5,814 nucleotides of DNA from Nocardioides sp. (GTDB lineage: Bacteria; Actinomycetota; Actinomycetes; Propionibacteriales; Nocardioidaceae): the NCBI GenBank assembly GCA_023252065.1, contig JAHEXO010000167.1, positions 1 through 5,814 on the forward strand, in the 5' to 3' direction. The notes beneath the pieces are model-generated. The model was not told where the DNA came from, did not search any database, and saw only the letters and a list, made by a program, of their open reading frames with translations. This document shows, piece by piece, positions 1-5,305 of this stretch. Every line of letters starts with the position of its first letter. The stretch's first letter is position 1. The position numbers and the translations under genes are program-made.

Positions 1-930
1 CTGACCGTGCCGCAGGTCGTCGTCGGCCGCCGAGCCGGCCGCACCTGGCTCACCCTCGTCGACGATGCGTCGTACGACGGCCCGACGGACGCGCCGCAGG
101 CACCGGAGGACGTCGTCTTCGCCGACGGGGCGATGGACGGCGAGCGCTGGATGCTGGTCGTCGCCGACGCCGTACGCCGAATCTCCGCCGGCGCCTTGGA
201 GAAGGTGGTGCTGGCCCGAGACCTGATCGCCACCGCGGCCGCCGACATCGACGTCCGGTGGCCGCTGACGCGGCTGGCGCGGACCTACCCCATGTGCTGG
301 ACCTTCCACGTCGACGGGCTCTTCGGCGCGACCCCGGAGATGCTGGTCCGGCGCGAGCGCGGCCTGGTGACCTCGCGGGTGCTCGCCGGCACGATCCGGC
401 GCACCGGCGACGACGAGCGCGACCTCGCCCTCGCCGCGGCGCTGGCGCGGTCGAGCAAGGACCACGAGGAGCACGAGTACGCCGTGCGGTCGGTCGCCGA
501 CGCGCTGGAGCCGCACTGCTCGTCGATGAATGTGCCGGAGACGCCGTTCGTGCTGCACCTGCCCAACGTCATGCACCTGGCTTCCGACGTCGCCGGCGTG
601 ATCCACGACGCCGGCACCGTCTCCTCGCTCCAGCTCGCCGCGTCGCTGCACCCCTCGGCTGCGGTGGGCGGCACGCCGACCCCGGACGCGGTCCGGCTGA
701 TCGGCGAGATCGAGGGCATGGACCGCGGCCGCTACGCCGGCCCCGTCGGCTGGATGGACACCACCGGTGACGGCGAGTGGGGCATCGCCCTGCGCTCGGC
801 CGAGGTGTCCGGCAGCACCGTGCGCCTCTTCGCCGGCTGCGGCATCGTGGCGGACTCCGACCCCGAGGCCGAGCTCGCCGAGTCGCAGGCCAAGCTGGTC
901 CCGGTGCGCGACTCGCTGGCAGCCGGCTGA
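1..930 (+). CDS. menF: Isochorismate synthase (MenF-type), 5' end cut by the window
   Basis: This is the C-terminal chorismate-binding part of an isochorismate synthase, which converts chorismate to isochorismate with Mg2+ as the first committed step of classical menaquinone synthesis in the cytoplasm. The frame is open to base 1, so the true start lies upstream; a GTG at base 7 is probably an internal Val. Numbering from that codon, visible motifs are EKVVLAR (65-71, with the Lys expected to act as general base), FGATPEMLV (106-114), LAGTIRRT (126-133), KDHEEH (151-156), LHPSAAVGG (214-222), RGRYAGPVGWMD (240-251), GDGEWGIALRSA (254-265) and FAGCGIVADSDPEAELAE (275-292), which carries the Mg-binding Glu region. 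About 307 residues are present; the family usually runs to roughly 400 or more. The fold is shared with EntC/DhbC and salicylate or anthranilate synthases. MenF is preferred because menD lies in the same window and no siderophore genes are seen. The MOSC gene starts 2 nt after the stop. Confidence 0.9.
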   Translation: MTVPQVVVGRRAGRTWLTLVDDASYDGPTDAPQAPEDVVFADGAMDGERWMLVVADAVRRISAGALEKVVLARDLIATAAADIDVRWPLTRLARTYPMCWTFHVDGLFGATPEMLVRRERGLVTSRVLAGTIRRTGDDERDLALAAALARSSKDHEEHEYAVRSVADALEPHCSSMNVPETPFVLHLPNVMHLASDVAGVIHDAGTVSSLQLAASLHPSAAVGGTPTPDAVRLIGEIEGMDRGRYAGPVGWMDTTGDGEWGIALRSAEVSGSTVRLFAGCGIVADSDPEAELAESQAKLVPVRDSLAAG

Positions 931-932
931 AC

Positions 933-1517
933 GTGCGCGGTCGGGTCGTGGCGGTCAACCTGGCCCATGTGACCGACACCCCGGTCCCGGGCCGTGGCGA
1001 GCACCGCGACACCAAGCCGACCCGGACCGGCATCGACAAGCGGCCGGTCGAGGGGCCGGTGCGGGTCGAGCCCCTCGGGGTCGTCGGCGACTCGATCCTC
1101 GACACGGTCAGCCACGGCGGGCTCGACCAGGCCGTCTACGCCTACGCCCTCGAGGACCAGCAGTGGTGGGCCGACCAGCTCGGCGACGAGCTCACCCGGC
1201 CGATCACCCCCGGCTCGTTCGGGGAGAACCTCACCGTCTCAGGGATCGGGGTGAACGACGCCCGTCCTGGCGAGCGCTGGGCGGTGGGGTCGGTCGTGCT
1301 CGAGGTGGTCTACCCGCGCACTCCCTGCTCGACCTTCGCCGGTTTCATGGGCCTCCCGCGCTGGGTGAAGCGCTTCGCCCAGGCCGAGCGGCCGGGCGCC
1401 TACCTGCGGGTCGTGACCCCCGGCGAGCTCTGCGCGGGCGACGAGATCGAGGTGTCCCCCGGGCCACCCGGCGTACCGACGATCCGCGAGACGTTCGCGG
1501 CCTACTACCGGCGGTGA
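933..1517 (+). CDS. MOSC-domain protein (YiiM-like)
   Basis: A 194-residue soluble MOSC-domain protein. MOSC domains derive from the C-terminal part of molybdenum-cofactor sulfurase. Stand-alone members such as YiiM and YcbX are linked to molybdoenzyme chemistry, including reduction of N-hydroxylated bases, but the substrate here is unknown. Visible signatures are VVAVNLA at the N-terminus (5-11), HGGLDQAVYAYA (61-72), PGSFGENL (93-100) and YPRTPC (127-132), whose Cys132 is the conserved MOSC cysteine. The domain covers nearly the whole protein, with no extra ferredoxin or beta-barrel domain visible. The GTG start at 933 was chosen because it lies 2 nt after the upstream stop and gives the family's usual N-terminus; the frame stays open upstream only as a shadow of menF. 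There is no strong Shine-Dalgarno sequence, so translation may be coupled to menF. GTG at 948 is a less likely alternative. A functional tie to menaquinone synthesis is not evident. Confidence 0.88.
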   Translation: MRGRVVAVNLAHVTDTPVPGRGEHRDTKPTRTGIDKRPVEGPVRVEPLGVVGDSILDTVSHGGLDQAVYAYALEDQQWWADQLGDELTRPITPGSFGENLTVSGIGVNDARPGERWAVGSVVLEVVYPRTPCSTFAGFMGLPRWVKRFAQAERPGAYLRVVTPGELCAGDEIEVSPGPPGVPTIRETFAAYYRR

Positions 1518-1568
1518 ATGGTGCGCCTTGCCCGCAAACGGGCCGCGGCGCTCGTTGCGGTCGGTCCG

Positions 1569-1585
1569 CTCCGGCTTCGCCGGAG
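1569..1585. terminator. Candidate hairpin between convergent genes
   Basis: A perfect 7-bp inverted repeat (CTCCGGC, loop TTC, GCCGGAG) lies about 50 nt past the MOSC stop. No T-tract follows on either strand, so a classical intrinsic terminator is not proved. High-GC Actinobacteria often carry such U-poor hairpins after genes. A smaller 5-bp hairpin at 1530-1543 is closer to the MOSC stop and could serve the same role. Confidence 0.35.
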
Positions 1586-1628
1586 AGCTCGAGCTGTGCT
1601 CGCAGGCGAGCGTCAGCGCTCCCTCCGT

Positions 1629-1653
1629 GTCGACGCGGCTGCGCCGCGTCGAC
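1629..1653 (-). terminator. Strong hairpin just after the MBL gene stop
   Basis: A perfect 11-bp inverted repeat (GTCGACGCGGC, loop TGC, GCCGCGTCGAC) begins 7 nt beyond the stop codon of the minus-strand MBL gene. On the plus strand it can extend outward through a G-T wobble and two further pairs to 1626-1656. There is no T-tract. Position and stem strength suggest a terminator for the minus-strand unit, and possibly for the MOSC transcript from the other side. Confidence 0.5.
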
Positions 1654-1659
1654 GCGTGC

Positions 1660-2295
1660 TCAGTCGAGGTCGGCGCCGTCGCCGAGGCGGAGGTAGCTCT
1701 GCGTCTCGGGCAGGAGCAGTCCGTACTGGCCGTCGACGATGCGCAGGCCTGCCTCGGAGTAGACCCGGTCGTGGATCGCCACGTTGCGCGGCGCTCCGAC
1801 GGCGCGGGCGAAGTCGATGCCCTCGGCAGCACGCATCCAGGGCGCGCAGACCGGCACGAGCAGTACGTCGACGGGTTGCCCGGGCAGGGTCAGTGCGTCG
1901 CCCGGGTGGTAGACGGTCACGTCGCCGAGGGTGAAGACGTAGCCCGAGTTGTAGAAGCGCGGCAGCTCGGGGTGGATCACCGCATGCAGCTCGCCGACGG
2001 CGACCGCGGGGATGCCGGGGTCGAAGGACTCGCCGGGCGAGACGACCGTCGTCCGCTCGGCGATGTCAGGAGCGTCGTCGCGGATCTTCGCCGCCACCGC
2101 GTCGATGGTGAACACCGGCGCAGATGTCACCCGCAGGTGATCAGGCAGGTAGTGGTCGGGATGCTCGTGGGTGATCACGACCGCATCGGCGCCGTCGGTG
2201 GCCCCGGCCTCGGTGAACATCCCCGGGTCGACCACCACGACCTTGCCGTCGTGCTCCAACCGGACACAGGAGTGCCCGAGCTTGGTGATCCGCAT
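1660..2295 (-). CDS. Metallo-beta-lactamase-fold metal-dependent hydrolase (UlaG-like)
   Basis: A 211-residue cytoplasmic hydrolase of the metallo-beta-lactamase fold, close to the short UlaG-like, UPF0173-type group. It opens with the typical strand MRITKLGHSCVRLEH. The metal site is visible as THEHPDH (42-48; His43, His45, Asp47, His48), a His in GELHAVIH (101-108), YHPGDA (129-134; Asp133 the likely bridging ligand) and a late His175 in AIHDRV. All main ligands appear present, so the protein is probably active with two metals, likely Zn or Mn. The substrate cannot be named; relatives act on lactones, phosphodiesters or phospholipids. The ATG at 2295 was chosen because it gives the family's N-terminus and has a purine-rich AGGGTGAGGG just upstream. 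In-frame GTGs at 2304 and 2313 would add 3 or 6 residues. It lies 25 nt after the antiporter stop on the same strand, probably co-transcribed. Confidence 0.88.
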   Translation of the reverse strand: MRITKLGHSCVRLEHDGKVVVVDPGMFTEAGATDGADAVVITHEHPDHYLPDHLRVTSAPVFTIDAVAAKIRDDAPDIAERTTVVSPGESFDPGIPAVAVGELHAVIHPELPRFYNSGYVFTLGDVTVYHPGDALTLPGQPVDVLLVPVCAPWMRAAEGIDFARAVGAPRNVAIHDRVYSEAGLRIVDGQYGLLLPETQSYLRLGDGADLD

Positions 2296-2320
2296 GTCCC
2301 TCACCCTAGCCACGCGGCGG

Positions 2321-4183
2321 TCAGGCGGTCGTGTGGTGGACGAAGCACCAGCGCCAGTCCTCCGCTGGCTCGGCCGACTCGATCACCGGGTGCTGGGTCT
2401 CGTGGAAGTGCCGGGTCGAGTGGCGGCGCGGGGAGGAGTCGCAGCAGCCGACGTTGCCGCAGACCAGGCACTGCCGGAGGGCGACCCACGCCGTACCCTC
2501 GCGCAGGCAGTCGCCGCACTCCGGCTCCGCGACCGTCTCGACGGCGGGCATGGACTCGAGGTGCTCGCAGGTCGCTCCGGTACGACGCCGCGCGGCCGCG
2601 GTGCGTACCTCGTCGCGGTCCTCGCGGCTCAGGTCGAGCATCGACTCCTCGATGTCGAGCATCGACAGCACCTGGGCGACGACCTCGCTCGCGACCTGTC
2701 CGGAGCTGCGGATCTCCAGCACCCGTCCGCGCTCGGCGTTGATCATCTCCAGCCGGACCCGCGAGTAGAGCTCGCTCGGAGTCTCCTGGTCGGCCACCGT
2801 GCCGAGCTGCTCCCACGCAGCGAAGTTGCGCGCCTCGATCCGCTGCTTGATGACCGCGAAGACGTCGTGGGGGTCGTCGACCTCGAGCTGCTTGAGCCGT
2901 TTGAACCCCGCCTTGGACGCCTGCTGCAGCACGGTCGCGCGGGCCAGGGCGTCCTCGAGCGGGTCCGGTCCGGGCACCCGCAGCCGCCGGGCGAGCCAGG
3001 GCAGGGTCAGCCCCTGGAGGAACAGGGTGCCGGCCACGACGGTGAAGGCGATCAGCAGCAGGACCTCCCGGTACGGCGTGTCCGGTGGGATCACGAAGGC
3101 GGCTGCCAGCGTCACCACACCGCGCATCCCGGCCCAGCCGAGGAGCAACGTGTAGGCCGCCGGGGGACGGCGCCCGCTGTCGGGGTCGGGGCCTGGCCGG
3201 ACCAGCAGGTAGCGTGCGAAGAAGACCCACACCAGCCGGAGCACGATCACCGCGACCAGGGTCGCGGCGCAGATCGTCACCACCCGACCGGCCGACAGCC
3301 CGCTGTCGCGGACGTCCGCGACGATCCACCTCGCCTGGAGGCCGATCAGCATGAAGACGGTGTTCTCCAGGACGTAGGCGATGGTCCGCCAGTTCATCCG
3401 CTCGGCGACCCGCGACTGCGCGGTCTGGATGATCGGCGCCTTGTGCCCGAGCAGCAGGCCGGCGACCACGACGCTGACGACGCCGGAGGAGTGCAGCTCC
3501 TCGGAGAGGATGTAGGTCGCGAAGGGAACGACGAAGGAGATCGCGACGTCGAGGACCGGGTCGGTGACCCGGCGACGTAGCCGGGCCACGACGTAGAAGA
3601 CGGCGAAGCCGATGGCCGCGCCGCCGATGGACGCGACCAGGAAGTCGACGCCGACCCGCCACATCGTGACGCCGCCGACGCCGGCGGCGATCGCCGTACG
3701 CAGGGCGACCAGGGCGGTCGCGTCGTTGAACAGGGACTCGCCCTCGAGGATGGTCACTATCCGGCGGGGCAGCCCGATCCGACGGGCGATCGACGTCGCC
3801 GCGACGGCGTCGGGCGGGGCCACGACGGCGCCGATGGCCAGGGCGGCCCACCAGTCCAGCTCGGGCAGCATGACGTGGACGAGCAGGCCGACGCCGAGGG
3901 TCGTGAAGACGACCAGTCCGACGCTGAGCAGGAGGATCGGCCTTCGGTTGGCGTTGAAGTCGACCAGCGAGGTCTGGATGGCGGCGGCGTAGAGGAGCGG
4001 CGGCAGCAGCCCGAGCAGCACGACGTCCGCACCCAGGTGGACGGTCGGCACCCCGGGGAGGTACGACGCTGCGACGCCGACGACGATGAGCATCAGGGGC
4101 GGCGGGAATCCCAACCGCTCCGCGATCGTCGTCCCCGCGAGCACCGTGACCGCCAGCGCGACCAGCAGGAACGCGATCTCCAC
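2321..4183 (-). CDS. CPA1 Na+/H+ antiporter with C-terminal UBP-type zinc finger
   Basis: A 620-residue membrane protein exchanging Na+ (or K+) for H+. Residues about 1-400 hold roughly 12-13 hydrophobic segments and the CPA1/NHE signatures: APPDAVAATSIARR (122-135), LEGESLFNDA (146-155, with the Asn-Asp pair 153-154 expected in the ion site) and GWAGMRGVVTLAAA (349-362). Residues 400-530 are charged and look helical, with no membrane segment, so probably cytoplasmic. Residues 539-617 form a UBP-type zinc finger: Cys539-x-His541, Cys556-x2-Cys559, Cys572-x2-Cys575-x4-Cys580, His588-x3-His592 and His598, followed by an aromatic WRWCF end (610-614). All expected ligand positions are filled. In eukaryotes this domain binds the free GlyGly end of ubiquitin; its bacterial partner is unknown. 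The GTG start at 4183 has GGTGAG about 8 nt upstream, and the protein begins at the first membrane helix. It sits 47 nt after the AraC-type gene and 25 nt before the MBL gene. Confidence 0.92.
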   Translation of the reverse strand: MEIAFLLVALAVTVLAGTTIAERLGFPPPLMLIVVGVAASYLPGVPTVHLGADVVLLGLLPPLLYAAAIQTSLVDFNANRRPILLLSVGLVVFTTLGVGLLVHVMLPELDWWAALAIGAVVAPPDAVAATSIARRIGLPRRIVTILEGESLFNDATALVALRTAIAAGVGGVTMWRVGVDFLVASIGGAAIGFAVFYVVARLRRRVTDPVLDVAISFVVPFATYILSEELHSSGVVSVVVAGLLLGHKAPIIQTAQSRVAERMNWRTIAYVLENTVFMLIGLQARWIVADVRDSGLSAGRVVTICAATLVAVIVLRLVWVFFARYLLVRPGPDPDSGRRPPAAYTLLLGWAGMRGVVTLAAAFVIPPDTPYREVLLLIAFTVVAGTLFLQGLTLPWLARRLRVPGPDPLEDALARATVLQQASKAGFKRLKQLEVDDPHDVFAVIKQRIEARNFAAWEQLGTVADQETPSELYSRVRLEMINAERGRVLEIRSSGQVASEVVAQVLSMLDIEESMLDLSREDRDEVRTAAARRRTGATCEHLESMPAVETVAEPECGDCLREGTAWVALRQCLVCGNVGCCDSSPRRHSTRHFHETQHPVIESAEPAEDWRWCFVHHTTA

Positions 4184-4230
4184 GCGGCCATCTCACCATG
4201 GCCCTGCTCAGGGTGGCCCGGGCACCGGGA

Positions 4231-5151
4231 TCAGGTGAGCTCGGCGACCCACCTCATCGGGTCGCCCCAGCCGAGCTCGTCGTGGCCGTGCCGGGCGAGG
4301 GCGAGGACGACGACCGTGCGGCGGTAGGCCGCGAAGGTCACGACATGGGCGACCATCCCGCCGTAGGTGAACACGGACGCCTGCTCGCACAGGGCGTCGA
4401 CGAACGTGTCGTCGAGCCGCCCCTGGTCGCAGACCTCGCGCACATGGGCGAGGTAGCGCGGGCCCTCGATGCCGAGACGGCGACGCATCGAGGTCAGCGA
4501 CTCGTGCTCCTCGACGCTCCAGTCGTAGTCGCGGGTCGCCATGGCGGCGTTCCACATGCCCATCTGGCCGACCAGGCGGCTCAGGATCGAGCGGATGCTC
4601 TGGACCTCGCCCGGATCCTCCTCGGCAACTGTCGCGTCGAGCTCGGCGTCGGTGAGGTTGCCGGCGACGCGGACCAGCTCGCCGGTCAGCCAGATGTGGT
4701 GCTCGACCATCTTCTCCAGCAGGTCGGGGCCGCGGACCTGGTCGCGCGACGGCAGGCGGATCGACCCGGGCGGCACGAAGTGCACCGCGTCGGCGTCGCC
4801 GATCTGGATGTGGCCGGGCCTGGCGCGCCACTCGCGCGGGGTCGCGTCGTAGGCCCGGGAGAAGGCGCGAGTGAAGGCCTCGTGCGAGGAGTACCCGGCC
4901 TCCACCGCGATGTCGAGCAGCGGCGCCTTCGTCGTGATCATCCGGTACGCCGCGCGCTCGAGCAGGATGCGCCGGCGCAGCGCCTGCGGCGGCTCGCCGC
5001 CGACGGACTTGATCAGCCGGTCGAAGTGGAAGCGGGAGAAGTGGTGTCGGGCTGCCCACTCCTCCCCGGTCACGTCGTGGTCGTCGAGGGCGCCGGCGAG
5101 CCCGTCGACGAACTCGGCAAAGGTGTCCGCGGCCACGCTCATGCAGGCCAT
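4231..5151 (-). CDS. AraC-type DNA-binding protein with DinB-like C-terminal domain
   Basis: A 306-residue protein, probably a cytoplasmic transcription factor. Residues about 10-110 form an AraC/XylS DNA-binding domain with two helix-turn-helix units: one around 27-48 (TGEEWAARHHFSRFHFDRLI) and one around 77-100 (PLLDIAVEAGYSSHEAFTRA), followed by PREWR. The DNA-binding domain is N-terminal, whereas in classical AraC proteins it is C-terminal. After a linker (about 112-143), residues 145-302 look all-helical and resemble a DinB/maleylpyruvate-isomerase-like bundle, with KMVEHHIW (147-154), a possible metal His at 151 or 152, and MVAHVVTFAAYRR (266-278) with His269. A third ligand His is not obvious: Tyr276 stands where DinB proteins often have His. 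The DinB call is therefore moderate. ATG 5151 is preceded by a weak GGCGGG; ATG 5142 is the alternative, and no other start exists before an in-frame stop at 5217-5215. A possible target is the repeat just upstream, or the antiporter gene. Confidence 0.82.
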   Translation of the reverse strand: MACMSVAADTFAEFVDGLAGALDDHDVTGEEWAARHHFSRFHFDRLIKSVGGEPPQALRRRILLERAAYRMITTKAPLLDIAVEAGYSSHEAFTRAFSRAYDATPREWRARPGHIQIGDADAVHFVPPGSIRLPSRDQVRGPDLLEKMVEHHIWLTGELVRVAGNLTDAELDATVAEEDPGEVQSIRSILSRLVGQMGMWNAAMATRDYDWSVEEHESLTSMRRRLGIEGPRYLAHVREVCDQGRLDDTFVDALCEQASVFTYGGMVAHVVTFAAYRRTVVVLALARHGHDELGWGDPMRWVAELT

Positions 5152-5204
5152 CGTGCACCCGCCGCGGGTGGAGGTCTTGATCCGGCTTGCGGCCTCCTCG
5201 GCTG

Positions 5205-5217
5205 TAACGCTCCGTTA
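5205..5217. promoter_or_regulatory. Operator-like palindrome TAACG-N3-CGTTA, copy 1
   Basis: A 13-bp palindrome (TAACG CTC CGTTA) sits within the left arm of the larger inverted repeat, with its nearest edge 53 nt upstream of the AraC-type start. The form resembles dimeric repressor sites such as those of the TetR family, which is an inference from symmetry only. It is markedly AT-richer than its surroundings. Confidence 0.4.
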
Positions 5218-5257
5218 TCTGCGGGGGTGCGCCCGTGCGGGGGCGCACCGGTGCAGA

Positions 5258-5270
5258 TAACGGAGCGTTA
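5258..5270. promoter_or_regulatory. Operator-like palindrome TAACG-N3-CGTTA, copy 2
   Basis: The matching 13-bp site (TAACG GAG CGTTA) lies in the right arm. Its centre is 53 bp from that of the first copy, close to five helical turns, so a protein bound at both would face the same side of the DNA. Because the arms are mutual reverse complements, the second copy may simply follow from the larger palindrome. Confidence 0.38.
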
Positions 5271-5305
5271 CAGCTGGGGGTGGCGGGCGTGAGCGGGGCG
5301 GGCGG

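Larger units (their letters stand above)
1518..1659. other. Convergent intergenic gap, hairpin-rich, no gene
   Basis: This stretch separates the stop codons of the plus-strand MOSC gene and the minus-strand MBL gene. It holds at least three perfect inverted repeats: 1530-1543 (5-bp stem, CAAA loop), 1569-1585 (7-bp stem CTCCGGC/GCCGGAG, loop TTC) and 1629-1653 (11-bp stem). A weaker 5-bp one lies at 1598-1611. No convincing start codon with a ribosome site was seen, and open frames crossing it are shadows of the MBL gene. Its likely role is transcription termination from both sides. Confidence 0.6.
5201..5274. repeat. Large perfect nested inverted repeat (22-bp outer, 9-bp inner stem)
   Basis: The outer arms 5201-5222 and 5253-5274 are exact reverse complements over 22 bp. 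Inside, 5226-5234 (GGTGCGCCC) and 5241-5249 (GGGCGCACC) pair exactly over 9 bp around a 6-nt loop, leaving only a 3-by-3 nt internal bulge between the stems. The element lies 31 nt past the menD stop and 49 nt before the AraC-type start. It could terminate menD transcription, act as a double operator for the downstream gene, or be a copy of a dispersed palindromic repeat. It lacks a T-tract on either side and is longer than most intrinsic terminators. Confidence 0.9.
5152..5305. other. Gap between menD and the AraC-type gene, dominated by a palindrome
   Basis: No gene is supported here. The gap contains a 74-nt nested inverted repeat (5201-5274) and then about 50 nt up to the AraC-type start. 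On the minus strand an AGGAGG sits at 5198-5193, but no start codon follows at a usable distance. No clear -35/-10 pair could be assigned with confidence. Confidence 0.6.

Noticed and set aside
1..930. Reading the left-edge gene as a siderophore EntC/DhbC or salicylate synthase
   Set aside because: The fold alone does not separate these, but menD in the same window and the absence of siderophore genes favour the menaquinone role.
2296..2313. GTG start at 2313 for the MBL gene
   Set aside because: It would add six residues before the conserved family start MRITKLGHS; the ATG at 2295 fits the family and has purine-rich sequence upstream, though the longer form cannot be excluded.
1528..3580. 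Long plus-strand open frames (1528-2742 and 2171-3580)
   Set aside because: They lie opposite the MBL and antiporter genes, have low-complexity composition and no recognisable motif; such antisense frames are usual in very GC-rich DNA.
2301..4199. Long 632-codon minus-strand open frame over the antiporter
   Set aside because: It is a shadow in another frame: the translation is Arg/Pro/Ala-rich with no domain, whereas the frame 2321-4183 gives a clear antiporter.
4212..4226. Possible hairpin (GGTG/CACC) between the AraC-type gene and the antiporter
   Set aside because: Only a 4-bp stem with a mismatched interior; not distinguishable from chance in GC-rich DNA.
5193..5198. Perfect AGGAGG on the minus strand upstream of the AraC-type gene
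   Set aside because: No ATG, GTG or TTG follows at a usable distance, and the annotated start is about 41 nt further on, so it is probably coincidental.
4198..5292. 364-codon plus-strand open frame opposite the AraC-type gene
   Set aside because: Composition is typical of antisense shadow frames and it runs through the large palindrome; the minus-strand frame has clear AraC helix-turn-helix motifs.
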